A stretch of 64,000 bases of DNA from Nocardia fluminea (GCF_002846365.1 NZ_PJMW01000002.1:5394001-5458000); one strand, 5' to 3'. Positions 50,301 to 57,940 are shown, counted from the stretch's first letter. A program made the numbers and translations. The notes: generated by a model from the sequence alone, not told the origin.

Positions 50301-50683
50301 AGTGCGAGCGCTTCACCCGACAGGCGATGAGCGATAAGGCCTATTCCGCCGCTCGACGGGAGGGCGCGGTGTTGAGTTCCGATGCCGCGATCGCTTATGC
50401 CTTACGCGAGAACAAGTCGCTCGCGTCGACCGATCCGGTCGGCCGCAAGCTGACCAAGCGGGAGCGGGAAGTCGCTTTCCTTGTTGCCGAAGGGCTCACC
50501 AATCGGGAAATCGCCACTCGCCTGGTCATCTCCCCACGCACCGCCCAGGGGCACGTCGAGCACCTGCTGGCCAAGCTGGGCTTCACCTCCAGGGCACAGA
50601 TTGCGGCATGGACGGCGGCAGCGCAGAATGCCACGCCTGGGTCAGGGAAACCTGCAACTGCCGTTTCAGGCCGCGAATTGTGA
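47378..50683 (+). CDS. pknK: PknK-like Ser/Thr kinase fused to ATPase and LuxR regulator
   Basis: An 1101-residue protein with the domain order and length of mycobacterial PknK. The Ser/Thr kinase is at about 25-290: glycine loop IGRGGFGTVFR, catalytic HRDVKPANILF near 147, DFG in ALADFGIAHF, GTPAFTAPE. An AAA/NB-ARC ATPase follows at about 345-620, with Walker A LTGTGGVGKTRL near 364 and Walker B FLIVLDNCEQV near 437. A TPR-like helical region spans about 680-1000. The LuxR helix-turn-helix is at about 1025-1085 (LTKREREVAFLVAEGLTNRE, then VISPRTAQGHVEHLLAKLG). It links phosphorylation to transcription. The last 100 nt overlap the antisense DUF35 gene. Confidence 0.9.
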   Translation: MTGSDPHATQRDTSGSVVAELAAAGFDDAVEIGRGGFGTVFRCAQPSLDRVVAVKVLIADLDEDNRARFFREQRAAGRLIGHPNIVNVLHADITGQGRPFLVMPYYAGGSLDARLRDSGPLDLREALRLGVKMAGALETAHRFGVLHRDVKPANILFTAYGEPALADFGIAHFAGGFHTATGVVTGTPAFTAPEVIAGEPPGPAADVYGLGATLFAAITGHAAFERRSSEQLVAQFVRIASEPIPDLRDFSVPEDVGAVVERAMGAGAGARPSAAELGAQLQESQRLHGFPVDEMALHTPSADDAGSHEPKVVLHRRGPSKTPAGGDRRGTVPAELTSFVDRRTELTEATNALSSSRLVTLTGTGGVGKTRLVVRIAAGAKARFADGVAFVELGDVRDESLVVGIVAGALGLPDRSMRPVREMLVESLSDREFLIVLDNCEQVVAAVAELADSLLRACPGLRILATSREPIGIDGELLLPIRPLAVPDPDRLPRSLSRHDAVKLFADRAGATVAGFEITDENIVTIAKICRQLDGLPLPIELAAARLRAMSPDQILQRLTDRFGLLIRGSRSAPPRQQTLRMCIDWSHDLCTPAEQQVWAQLSVFAGGFDFDAARFVCGDSPEAAADLLDTLACLVDKSILVREEFGASVQFRMLGTVREYGHEKARTTGDYLELRRRHRDWYERQAQDAHAGWAGAQTIAWITRLHRDRSNLRQALEFCVSDSPAVGLRIAAGIWPFWFCQGALSEGRRWLDRLLTRRTGPLTVAEAAARYVACMMAAVQGDLPAAAVVVREGRTLAEQTTDPLIRAHIDFADGVLALYSGNAESARGYFEQAIEVYAQRGDALFHIDALTNLGLTYQPPDDTDGAIECYERALALAEGETIYRSYLLCALAVALWRQGDPARATDLLVESLQFSRTVDDRTNSSACLQVLAWIAAEQRDAERAVVLTAAAEQIGRSVGTGPVLIPDMAGHHEECERFTRQAMSDKAYSAARREGAVLSSDAAIAYALRENKSLASTDPVGRKLTKREREVAFLVAEGLTNREIATRLVISPRTAQGHVEHLLAKLGFTSRAQIAAWTAAAQNATPGSGKPATAVSGREL

Positions 50684-51377
50684 CAGTGTCTGCCCGTCGC
50701 GGGCGCAGCGCGTCCTCCACCTTCTGAAGAAACCGCCTGCGGGTGACGCCGAATGCCACCAGCAACTCGCGGGCACCAGCGCCGCCGAACGGCGCCCACC
50801 GAATGGCGAAGGCGATCACCGATCGCGATGTGGAATCGATGCTGTCAGCGCGTGCGAGGACCTCACATTGCTGAAGTGCCGCCCGGATCCAGACCGAATC
50901 GTAGTGAAGCGCGGAAGGTAGCGACGGCACCAGGTCTGTGGGTGCGTTCGCGCACTGCGCCGCGCGCTGACCACGCTCAGTCGTTTCCGTCGCTGCGTGG
51001 CACACCGTGAATACGGGAAATCCGTCCGCCGGGACATGGGGCAAGAATCGGACACGGACCGACCCTCGCGCCGGCGGGGGAACTTCTCCGTCGATCGTCG
51101 TGAAAATCCATGGCCCGTCGTCCAACTCCACGACGGCGATCGTTCGTGGCATCACCTCGGCGGGATTATCGCCGACGCTGTGATGCTCCAACCTCCACGA
51201 AACGATCGAGCCGAGTCCCGATGACGGCATCCATGCCAGCTCCGCTGACGTGCAGGTCGGACACACCGAAGTCTGTGGCGCGAACAGTGCACGACACTCT
51301 CGGCACCGACGGATCCACAGCACGGTTTCGCCGTGATCTCGATGGATGGGGTTCGTTCGCAATGGGTGTCCGTACAT
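50583..51377 (-). CDS. DUF35 zinc-ribbon/OB-fold protein fused to a DUF3263-like domain
   Basis: About 264 residues. The N-terminus has a rubredoxin-like zinc ribbon (C25, C28, C39, C42 in RRCRECRALFAPQTSVCPTC) followed by an OB-like domain to about 130, as in DUF35/ChsH2 acyl-CoA-binding proteins. After a linker, residues about 195-250 (IAFAIRWAPFGGAGARELLV, then FGVTRRRFLQKVEDAL) resemble the small actinobacterial DUF3263 helical domain, also present alone in the gene at 51923. The ATG at 51377 has AGAGG 4 nt upstream. The 3' end overlaps pknK by 101 nt, so the last 30 or so residues are antisense to it. The function is unknown. Confidence 0.65.
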   Translation of the reverse strand: MYGHPLRTNPIHRDHGETVLWIRRCRECRALFAPQTSVCPTCTSAELAWMPSSGLGSIVSWRLEHHSVGDNPAEVMPRTIAVVELDDGPWIFTTIDGEVPPPARGSVRVRFLPHVPADGFPVFTVCHAATETTERGQRAAQCANAPTDLVPSLPSALHYDSVWIRAALQQCEVLARADSIDSTSRSVIAFAIRWAPFGGAGARELLVAFGVTRRRFLQKVEDALRPRRADTVTIRGLKRQLQVSLTQAWHSALPPSMPQSVPWR

Positions 51378-51542
51378 GTCGCCTCTCGAGGATGCTCTCT
51401 GTCGGGAGTCCCGCCAAGCCTCTCCCTCCGGCGGTGCTGACACCACGGTCGATCGGCCTATATCCGTACCTACCTATGTCGGGGCGCTCGTAGATCTGGC
51501 CACCGGCGCGAATCGCCATCACCGCCGTGCTGGAAGAGATTG

Positions 51543-51585
51543 TTGACAGGGCCATAATCATACCTTAAAGTCGAATTCGATTCGA
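51543..51585 (+). promoter_or_regulatory. SigA-type promoter overlapping TCGAAT-N3-ATTCGA operator
   Basis: TTGACA (51543-51548), a 17-nt spacer, TAAAGT (51566-51571). The last T opens a perfect TCGAAT-TCG-ATTCGA palindrome (51571-51585). The layout is identical to those at 9821 and 17119. It points to the DUF3263-like gene at 51923. On the minus strand a TATGAT just beyond the palindrome could serve the DUF35 gene, so the operator may control both. Confidence 0.75.
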
Positions 51586-51922
51586 GATCGGAAAAAGATC
51601 TGCGACCAGCCTTGGTTCCCGCGACGCTGCTCGACGCTTTGCGCACGCATGTCGAGACAAGGCCGGTATGGGGCCGATCCTGTCGGGTCTTGCTGGCGCT
51701 TTCATGCCGCCGAGCGGTGTGCCCGATTGGCTGGCCAGTTGGCGTGATCGCCTATCCGGCAACGCAATTGACCTCAGGAGTACCAGTGGTTCCACGCGAC
51801 ATCCTCGCCGCTTCGCAACGCAGCGCCGCGCGGCGGAAGATGACGGTGGGTTGAGATGAACCGGCTCCATTCGACCGGACGCGCCGGAAGTCAGTGTGTC
51901 GAAGACGCAGGAGAGGTTGCCG
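51586..51922 (+). other. Long leader ahead of the DUF3263-like gene
   Basis: About 340 nt between the predicted start site and the ATG at 51923. A possible 63-codon frame starts at 51668 (MGPILSGLAGAFMPPSGVPD) with an AAGG upstream, but its second half looks random. Other frames are not convincing. I cannot assign a function to this leader. Confidence 0.3.
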
Positions 51923-52258
51923 ATGCCACGAGGACCTAGACGACCTCTGCGCGGCTCGCCGAACCGGATGTCATCGACGACAGCACTCGGCGATGGTTGG
52001 GTGGTGAGTCCTGCCGAAATCGATATCTTGGAGTTCGCGGCCGTGTGGGCACCGTACGGAGGCAACGACGCCGAGGCTTTTGTGCAGTTCGGCCTCACCT
52101 CCGAAGAGTTCCACCGGCGACTGATCCGCTTGCTCGGCTCGCCGGCCGCACGCACGCTCACCAATTCGACTGTGGTGACGCTGCGCCGACAGTGCCTGGA
52201 GCGGCTGTACCGGCCGACCGGCGGCAGCGCGCATCCGGAATCTCGGATCCGACGATGA
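51923..52258 (+). CDS. DUF3263-like small helical protein
   Basis: About 111 residues with a basic N-terminus and a core ILEFAAVWAPYGGNDAEAFV, then FGLTSEEFHRRLIRLL and VVTLRRQCLERLY. It resembles the DUF3263 family of actinobacteria, which have a W..Y/F..G...E pattern and may bind DNA, and it is paralogous to the C-terminal part of the protein at 50583. The ATG at 51923 is preferred over an upstream GTG because AGGAGAGG lies 6 nt before it. The promoter at 51543 reads toward it. The function is unknown; proximity to PknK may be meaningful. Confidence 0.65.
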   Translation: MPRGPRRPLRGSPNRMSSTTALGDGWVVSPAEIDILEFAAVWAPYGGNDAEAFVQFGLTSEEFHRRLIRLLGSPAARTLTNSTVVTLRRQCLERLYRPTGGSAHPESRIRR

Positions 52259-52778
52259 CTCGTGGGCGGCGCTGATCGAGGTAGTCAGATGTGTTCGTAG
52301 GCGCTGGTTCCTCAGCGACAGGGATGAGTAGAGTCTCGTGAAGGGGCGAGGAGCCTGGTATTGCCCTGACGGCCCGCGGCCCATGGCCGGCCCAGCACCG
52401 GCACGGTGTGAAGCCGTCTCCTCGGACCGAGTTCGGCAGCGGTAGACGCCCGGTGTGTGCAGGATTCAGCGCAGAGTAGGCCGGGGTTGTTCACGGCGTC
52501 GTCGGGAATTGCTGAGGCCGTTCGTGTTCCACTCGATCCACGCGACATCCATGTCGGGTGTGACGGCGTCGATGCATGGTCGTCGAAACTTCGGGGGTTG
52601 CGACCGGCTGGGGCGGCTGGGGTGCGGAATCCGGTAGTACACGTGGCTCACGGTCGAGCCGTTCTTGCGAACATGGATGCGGGGAGTGGTCTCGGGGGTG
52701 TGCTATCGGCGTGGTCGTTCTAGTGAAGCCGAATCGCCTGATTTTCCTTAGTGCCTGGACCGCAGCGCGGACGCAGAA
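52259..52778. other. 520-nt stretch without a convincing gene
   Basis: Short frames exist on both strands (for example 52466-52651 minus and 52457-52723 plus), but they lack ribosome-binding sites, have random-looking composition and overlap each other. It lies next to the 3' end of the tRNA-Leu gene, where remnants of integrated elements often collect, yet no integrase or repeat of the tRNA end was seen. Confidence 0.4.
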
Positions 52779-52806
52779 AGGGGCGTAATCTTTCGATTAC
52801 GCCCCT
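52779..52806 (-). terminator. Rho-independent terminator of tRNA-Leu
   Basis: On the minus strand AGGGGCGTAATC, loop GAAA, GATTACGCCCCT, followed by a short T-rich TTC TGC. A 12-bp perfect stem, 17 nt after the tRNA 3' end. Confidence 0.75.
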
Positions 52807-52823
52807 GACCTGCAGTTTTACGG

Positions 52824-52908
52824 TGTCCGGAGGGGGACTTGAACCCCCACGCCCTAATACGGGCACTAGCACCTCAAGCTAGCGCGTCTGCCATTCCGCC
52901 ACCCGGAC
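52824..52908 (-). tRNA. tRNA-Leu(GAG)
   Basis: An 85-nt class II tRNA. The acceptor GTCCGGG pairs with the 3' strand (one G-U), with an A discriminator. The anticodon stem CTAGC/GCTAG encloses loop TTGAGGT, giving anticodon GAG (reads CUC/CUU). There is a long variable arm and the T arm GGGGG-TTCAAGT-CCCCC. CCA is not encoded. An upstream TAATCT -10 with a weak TTGGTT -35 at 17 nt fits a promoter on the minus strand. Confidence 0.93.
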
Positions 52909-53272
52909 TTGCTGGTGTGCCAAAAGATTATCCGACGCGCTGTCGGAAACCAAATCGCCTAGTTGACCTGGGGTTTGTCCCAGGTTCTGCACCTACCGCT
53001 CGGGTCGGGCGACGCCGGTATCGAACGGCCCCCGCAACGGTTCGAAACTGGTCGGCGGCGCCCATGTGCCGGCTGAACCGCGGCGGGGACCGCATGTCGT
53101 CGCAGCAGGCCAGGCGGAGGAGGGGGCGGAGACCGCTCGGCCGCTCTTGACGGGTCGGAATCCCGCGCGTAATTTACCAATCAGTCAATTCTATCCGTGA
53201 CGAACGGTCACACATATTGCTCGCGTCGGCAAACGTGAGCCCCGACCGTCCACATAAGGAGCAACGGCGCTC
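52909..53272. other. Intergenic region between tRNA-Leu and the 53.3-kb gene
   Basis: The left part holds the tRNA promoter (-10 TAATCT on the minus strand). The right part, around 53170-53200, is AT-richer (TTTACCAATCAGTCAATTC) and probably contains the promoter of the gene at 53273, with AAGGAG at 53256-53262 as its ribosome-binding site. No gene was found in between. Confidence 0.45.
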
Positions 53273-54397
53273 ATGGAACAACACCCCACGGCACTTCCTC
53301 AGACCCCGGCAGCCGACCGCCGGTCGCGCATAGTCGATCGCCTCGCACGCCCGGCATTGGACGCGGTCCTGCCACGGATCGATTCGCGCGTCCTCGACTC
53401 GACCAGGCAGTTCAAGACGCCGGAGATGATGCGACCGCACGCCGAGTCCCGTCGATGGGCATGGACGCACTACGGGGTGTTCCTGCCCGAGCTACCGGGC
53501 CCCCACCGCTACCTGAACACGATGACCCTCATCGGCGCGACCGGCGCCTTGGCCTTCGACAACGACTACCTCGCCGCCGAGGACGCCCGCGACACGGCCA
53601 CCGTGCTGTCATCCACTGCTGCCGACGGGCAACACCATTACCGCGCCTACGACACCGGACGCGACTGCTCCTTCGCCGACGACGGCTCCCGCCTCGACTG
53701 GGGCCGCGACCTCAGTATCACCGGGGCGTATCCCTACTTCCACGTCCGCGGCCAGTACGACGATTTCGACGTGAGCCTCGATATCCGAGCGACGGACCAG
53801 GTTTCGTGGTTCGTCCGCACTCCCTTCTACGACCACCTCAGCCTGTTCGCGACCGCCACCGGAACCCTGAACGACAGGACCGGCTCCGTGGCCATCGAGC
53901 AGACGCTGTGCACGTTCGAATACGCCCGTTGCATGTCGCCGCAATCACTTACGGCACAAGCGCTTCCGACGCAACGCAAACTCCCCGTCGACTTCTTCAC
54001 CTACCAGATCGTCAACCTCGACAGCTCGACACAGGTGCTGCTGACCGAGGTACGCGCCGCCGGTGCGGTCGCGTGCCGACTCGCGTATGTGCGGTGTCTC
54101 GACGGCACAACGCGTGTGTACGACGACGTCGCCATGACGGTCCTGTCCTATCAGCCGAAACCGCTGGTTGATCTCATCGGCCGCCCGATGCGTGTACCGC
54201 AGATCCTTCGCTGGCAGGTGCGCGATGAGACGGGCGCGGAGATTCTGACTTTCGACGCCGAAGTCGACAGCCCGCTTCGCTACGGACACGGCCGCGGCTA
54301 CGTCGGCGCCTACACCTACCGCGGAACCTGGCAGGGCCGGCATTCGGTGGCGGGAAGCGGCTACATGGAGTGGATCGACTGCGAATCGGGACAGTGA
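53273..54397 (+). CDS. Uncharacterised beta-strand-rich protein
   Basis: A 374-residue protein without signal peptide or membrane helix. It has many Tyr, Trp and short strand-like segments, such as GRDLSITGAYPYFHVRGQYD, FDVSLDIRATDQVSWFVR and TYRGTWQGRHSVAGSGYMEW. This looks like a CrtC/AttH-type or lipocalin-like double beta-barrel, a family seen in mycolic-acid actinobacteria without known function. AAGGAG lies 10 nt before the ATG. It stands alone. The fold suggestion is tentative. Confidence 0.65.
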   Translation: MEQHPTALPQTPAADRRSRIVDRLARPALDAVLPRIDSRVLDSTRQFKTPEMMRPHAESRRWAWTHYGVFLPELPGPHRYLNTMTLIGATGALAFDNDYLAAEDARDTATVLSSTAADGQHHYRAYDTGRDCSFADDGSRLDWGRDLSITGAYPYFHVRGQYDDFDVSLDIRATDQVSWFVRTPFYDHLSLFATATGTLNDRTGSVAIEQTLCTFEYARCMSPQSLTAQALPTQRKLPVDFFTYQIVNLDSSTQVLLTEVRAAGAVACRLAYVRCLDGTTRVYDDVAMTVLSYQPKPLVDLIGRPMRVPQILRWQVRDETGAEILTFDAEVDSPLRYGHGRGYVGAYTYRGTWQGRHSVAGSGYMEWIDCESGQ

Positions 54398-54494
54398 CAC
54401 GCACCAGCACTCGAGCATCGTCGCCTCGGCCCGAGATGTTCAGCGCGGTTCGGCATCCACGGCGTCGCGCGATGCCGTGGAGCTGTTCGCTCCC

Positions 54495-54887
54495 TCAGGG
54501 CGCATCCAGCACACTTGCCGGAACCCCGTAGGGCAGAAACCGCACTCGTCGGCGATCGTCGGTGTTGTCGCGATGGGCGCGTAAGGCCTCGAGCTCGGTC
54601 GGAAAGACCTGGTCGACGTTGGCCTGGCCGGCGTCGTCGATGCTGTAGATCGCCCACACCCCGCTGCCGGTCTCACCGGTTGTCTCGCCCTCGGGCATCG
54701 GTGGACGCGGCTGCTCGGGCTGGAAGAACTGACCGAACAGCGACGTCAGTGAGCTGACGTCGGTTTGATCTACGCGATTCAGGTAGCCGCCGGCTTTTCC
54801 GAGCAGCTCGCGCAGTTCGGTTCCTGCTTCGCGCAGTGCACGTTCGAAATCTTGCGGATCGATGCCGAAAGGTTCATTGGTGGCCAT
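54495..54887 (-). CDS. Hypothetical actinobacterial accessory protein
   Basis: A 130-residue soluble protein. The N-terminal half is helical and acidic (FERALREAGTELRELLGKAG). The C-terminal half has a compact pattern, VWAIYSIDDAGQANVDQVFP followed by ALRAHRDNT and RRVRFLPYGVPASVLD, which resembles a small conserved domain found in many accessory genes of Nocardia and Streptomyces. The function is unknown. AGGAG lies 8 nt before the ATG at 54887; a longer frame upstream is not supported. Confidence 0.6.
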   Translation of the reverse strand: MATNEPFGIDPQDFERALREAGTELRELLGKAGGYLNRVDQTDVSSLTSLFGQFFQPEQPRPPMPEGETTGETGSGVWAIYSIDDAGQANVDQVFPTELEALRAHRDNTDDRRRVRFLPYGVPASVLDAP

Positions 54888-55015
54888 CGCATCTGCTCCT
54901 GAGGACGAGTTGGGCGCTACGTCCCTCAGTGTCCTCGCGAAACGACGACTTCGCCACGGCCCTGGTCCCGGGGTCATGCCTTATCGGTCTGACGGGCCGT
55001 TTCGTGTCGCGCCGG

Positions 55016-55270
55016 TCAGCTGATGCCGAGCCTCTCCATCGCCCAGTCTCCGACGCCATCGACATCGTCGGCGGCGAACTCGCGCGTGTAGTACAGCGGG
55101 GGTGTCACCCAGCGGATCGACCTCCACCCGCGATCAGGGCGGACAGCCCACCCGCCGTATTCGCGCCACAGCGGAAACCCGGGCCGGTCACTGCGATACA
55201 ACCGCCGGTCGCGCACGGCAATTACCCGGCGGCGTAGCCACCAATACGAGCGGGTCGCAACGTGGTTCAT
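55016..55270 (-). CDS. Small basic Trp/Tyr-rich protein
   Basis: An 84-residue protein, rich in Arg, Trp and Tyr (SYWWLRRRVIAVRDRRLYR and YGGWAVRPDRGWRSIRWV), with an acidic C-terminus. No family is recognised. I chose the ATG at 55270, which has GAGGA 8 nt upstream and follows the exported protein's stop by 11 nt. An ATG at 55354 would overlap that gene by 73 nt. It is probably in an operon with the exported protein gene. Confidence 0.5.
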   Translation of the reverse strand: MNHVATRSYWWLRRRVIAVRDRRLYRSDRPGFPLWREYGGWAVRPDRGWRSIRWVTPPLYYTREFAADDVDGVGDWAMERLGIS

Positions 55271-55281
55271 CTCGCACGTCC

Positions 55282-55695
55282 TCAGCAGGTGATAATTCTG
55301 GGCGCTGACTCGAAATCGGTCTGGGTCGACACCCCACTGGGCGAAGTCTCCCATAGCGTGGCGACACCTATCCAGAGACCGTCCTCGCAGGGTGCCCAGG
55401 TCGCCAAGTTGAGCCGAGGTGCCGGGATCTCCTCGGTCGGTTCACGGCCTCGGGTTACCCAGTGGCCACCGCGCGGTTTGTACCGCACGGTCACCACCAT
55501 CGAAAATTCGGCGGGGGTGGTGATGCACTCGGCGTACCCGCCGGCGATCACCGCGTCGTGCTGGTCGTAGACGGTGCCGGTATGGAACGTGAAGGTACAC
55601 GACGGCGTGGGCGCGGCCGTCGCGTCCATTGTGGCTGTGCCGGTGACCAGGACGAGTGCGATCGGTAGGGCGGAGGTGAGGGCCGTGAGCTTCAT
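55282..55695 (-). CDS. Small secreted protein of unknown function
   Basis: A 137-residue protein with a Sec signal peptide (about 1-27, ending ATAAP). The mature domain of about 110 residues has four Cys (in SCTFTF, ECITT, APCEDG and the terminal IITC) that can form two disulphides, and strand-like repeats. GGGGAG lies 6 nt before the ATG. It may be an envelope or secreted factor. It is followed by the small basic protein gene. Confidence 0.65.
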   Translation of the reverse strand: MKLTALTSALPIALVLVTGTATMDATAAPTPSCTFTFHTGTVYDQHDAVIAGGYAECITTPAEFSMVVTVRYKPRGGHWVTRGREPTEEIPAPRLNLATWAPCEDGLWIGVATLWETSPSGVSTQTDFESAPRIITC

Positions 55696-55722
55696 TTTGT
55701 CTCCCCTGATCGGTGTCGTTGC

Positions 55723-56559
55723 CTACTGCTGCCGGCGGCCGATCGCGGCGTACGCGCTCAGATCCCAGCCCGCCCGATGACGGGGAGCGGGGGCCGACAA
55801 CCGCCGAACTCCCTTCCCGTCACTGTCGTCGTCGCGGTTGGGGGTGGGTGCCCACCGGTGCGGGACGATCAGACCGGGCGCGACCAGCTCGTACCCGGCG
55901 AGCATGGCGGTGATCTCGCCTTGTCCGCGTGGGTGATATGGGATGCCCGCTCGGCGTAGGGTTTCGGCGGCGGCCTGGATGGGGTCGGGGTAGAACTCGT
56001 CGGTGATGTGGGTGAACACGAGCCACGTCCCGATCGGGAAACGGTGGGTCAGCTTGGCAAGCACGCCGGGGGCGTCGCTGATCAGTTCCGCGGTGCCCGA
56101 CACGCACACCGCGAACGGTGCCGTCATGTCCATCACCGTGGTGATGTCGCCCAATATCGCGTCGGTGTCGGCGATGTCGGTATCGGTGAAGAACCGGGTG
56201 GGCGGTTCGTGCAGCATCGCGCGGCCGTGCGTGGCGGCGAGGATGTCGGAATCGACGTACAACGTCCTGGCGGTATCATTTCGTTGTTCGGCGATGTCGT
56301 GGATGTTCGGGGCGTGAGGTAGACCGCACCCCAGTTCGACGAACTGGGACACTCCGTGACTGTCGGACAGGTACTTCACCGCGCGCCGGGTGAACCGCCA
56401 CGATTCGGTGAGCGCGGGCCCGATCGTGCTCCTGGACAGGGCTTCGGATAGCGCCTGGTCGGATTCGTAGTGGTCTTTCCCGCCGAGGAACACGCTGTGC
56501 AGGCGTGCGGGGCTGGGCTGCTGGAGATCGATCGCGATTGATGGTCGGATGGGTGTCAC
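55723..56559 (-). CDS. SAM-dependent methyltransferase (PF04672 type)
   Basis: A 278-residue protein of the S-adenosyl methyltransferase family abundant in Nocardia and Streptomyces (Methyltransf_19). The opening PSPARLHSVFLGGKDHYESD, FTRRAVKYLSDSHGVSQFVE, the SAM-binding ELGCGLPHAPNIHDIAE and the ARTLYVDSDILAATHGRAML block are characteristic. It starts at GTG 56559 with AGGAG 6 nt upstream. Its natural substrate is unknown. A long in-frame extension upstream is not coding-like. Confidence 0.85.
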   Translation of the reverse strand: MTPIRPSIAIDLQQPSPARLHSVFLGGKDHYESDQALSEALSRSTIGPALTESWRFTRRAVKYLSDSHGVSQFVELGCGLPHAPNIHDIAEQRNDTARTLYVDSDILAATHGRAMLHEPPTRFFTDTDIADTDAILGDITTVMDMTAPFAVCVSGTAELISDAPGVLAKLTHRFPIGTWLVFTHITDEFYPDPIQAAAETLRRAGIPYHPRGQGEITAMLAGYELVAPGLIVPHRWAPTPNRDDDSDGKGVRRLSAPAPRHRAGWDLSAYAAIGRRQQ

Positions 56560-56872
56560 GGTGGGCTCCTGCCGCGTCGTATGCGACGGACGGCCCCGAA
56601 CAGCTACCGGTGAGGCGGCGAGAGACCCGCGGCCAGGCAGAACTGTTCGAGGCTTCCATTTGGTGCTGGTCGGTCGATGCTGTAGGTGCCCCGGAAGCTG
56701 GTTGAGCGGCCGCCGGGGTTTCCCCACTCTCGAATCGGCGCGGCTCGGGGTTGCCGGCCCGGTTTGAGGTAGTCAGGTGATCTGTTGTCGCCGGTGCCGC
56801 GTCGAAACGGCGGTGGTTATGCCGGATGTCGCTAATCGGCGGTTTGCACGGAGGCAGGCGATACTCACGCGT
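56560..56872. other. 313-nt gap without a gene
   Basis: It lies between the methyltransferase gene and the micro-operon, both on the minus strand. It probably contains the methyltransferase promoter. Only short random-looking frames are present. Confidence 0.4.
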
Positions 56873-57088
56873 TCAGGGTTGTAGGTAGAGCCGTTCGTTG
56901 GGGAGCCTCGACAGCCCCGCGCGGTGGCTGAATTCGACAGTGACGGTGCCGGGTCGACGGGCGGTCACATCGCAGACAAACACCAGCGCGGCGGTGAGGC
57001 ATGCGACGAAATCCATTCGCACAGTCGAGAGTTGGATTGTGAGGTGGATGTCGGGTTCGTCGGGACAGGGTGAGCGACTGTGGTTCAT
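56873..57088 (-). CDS. 71-residue protein, last gene of the micro-operon
   Basis: It starts at an ATG that overlaps the preceding stop (ATGA). The first part is polar with the segment EPDIHLTIQLSTVRM. A weakly hydrophobic stretch, FVACLTAALVFVCDVT, follows, then a TVTVEFSHRAGLSR strand region. There is no known family. The coupled start is the main reason to believe it. Confidence 0.5.
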   Translation of the reverse strand: MNHSRSPCPDEPDIHLTIQLSTVRMDFVACLTAALVFVCDVTARRPGTVTVEFSHRAGLSRLPNERLYLQP

Positions 57089-57564
57089 CGCGGGTGCCGT
57101 TTGCCAACAACCTCAAGGGCGCATTGAACGACCACCGACCCTGATGGCCGGTACGCGCTGATCGCCGGTGATACCCACGTGCGGACCATCAGCGGGTCCG
57201 GGACCGGGGACGGCAACGCGATATCGCCTTCACGAATCACCACCACTCGCGCTGCCCACAGCCGGGCCACGTTTTCGGGCTCACCGATCGGCTCGAGATC
57301 GGAGCGCACCAAAAAGGTCCACATGCCGGCTCGGGGATGGCCGATGATCGGCAGCGGCGCGACCCCGCGAACGTCGAGGCCGGTTTTGACCCTCCGCGCG
57401 AGGTCGGTAGGCATCATCACTGCGCCGACCATCCCGGCTTTCATCGTGATCCGCCCGGTTGCTGGGTTGACCATCGTGGGCAGCGAGCATGTGCGGCGGT
57501 AGAACTCGCACCGCGATCGGGGCGTTTCGGTGTAGGCGGTGGTCGGTGAGCCGGTCTGGGTCAT
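57085..57564 (-). CDS. 159-residue conserved-type hypothetical protein
   Basis: A soluble protein with a Cys/Arg N-terminus (SRCEFYRRTCSLPTMVNPAT), then alternating strands and helices: GAVMMPTDLARRVKTGLDVR, GHPRAGMWTFLVRSDLEP, VVVIREGDIALPSP. It resembles a short domain of bifunctional primase/polymerase-like or hypothetical accessory proteins of actinobacteria, without a firm family. AGGAG lies 6 nt before the ATG, which also overlaps the preceding stop (ATGA). It is the largest gene of the micro-operon. Confidence 0.55.
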   Translation of the reverse strand: MTQTGSPTTAYTETPRSRCEFYRRTCSLPTMVNPATGRITMKAGMVGAVMMPTDLARRVKTGLDVRGVAPLPIIGHPRAGMWTFLVRSDLEPIGEPENVARLWAARVVVIREGDIALPSPVPDPLMVRTWVSPAISAYRPSGSVVVQCALEVVGKRHPR

Positions 57565-57728
57565 GTGCGCTCCTCGGGCAGCCCGGTCTCGAGGCTGTGT
57601 GGTTCTGTTGCGTCGACCCTTGGTAGAGGGGGCGCGATAGTGATGAAGCCGGCTTCGCGCATGGCGTCGAGTGTTCGGGTGAGGTCGGTGAGGGATGGTT
57701 CGGGGATGTCGGGGACGAGGTGAGTCAC
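57561..57728 (-). CDS. 55-residue acidic protein of the micro-operon
   Basis: It starts at GTG 57728 overlapping the preceding stop by one base (TAGTG) and ends overlapping the next start (ATGA). It reads THLVPDIPEPSLTDLTRTLD and then AMREAGFITIAPPLPR, with an amphipathic helix. There is no known family. Its coding status rests on the double overlap. Confidence 0.5.
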   Translation of the reverse strand: MTHLVPDIPEPSLTDLTRTLDAMREAGFITIAPPLPRVDATEPHSLETGLPEERT

Positions 57729-57940
57729 TATGTGGCCTGGCTTGCGGGGCGGCGCTGTCCGACCGTGATCTGCCACTCCCCGCGCCGGTTCCGAAATGCG
57801 TCGCCGTTGCGGCGCAACGAGTGGAGGGCGCGCACCACACGCCATGGCGGCACGTTCAGGTTGCGGGCGATGGTGTCGGCAGTGAGCTTGCCGCCAGGTG
57901 TGAGGACGGCGAGAACGTCGGCTTCCGGGGTGGATGTCAT
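57728..57940 (-). CDS. 70-residue winged-helix DNA-binding protein
   Basis: A short winged helix-turn-helix: EADVLAVLTPGGKLTADTIA, LNVPPWRVVRALHSLRRNG and the wing AFRNRRGEWQITV. It is probably a transcriptional regulator or accessory DNA-binding subunit. The ATG at 57940 overlaps the stop of the 25-codon frame upstream (ATGA); a longer in-frame start exists at 58030. It is divergent from the HTH regulator at 58210. Confidence 0.6.
   Translation of the reverse strand: MTSTPEADVLAVLTPGGKLTADTIARNLNVPPWRVVRALHSLRRNGDAFRNRRGEWQITVGQRRPASQAT

Noticed and set aside
52457..52723. Short frames on both strands left of tRNA-Leu
   Set aside because: No ribosome-binding site, mutually overlapping, random-looking composition.
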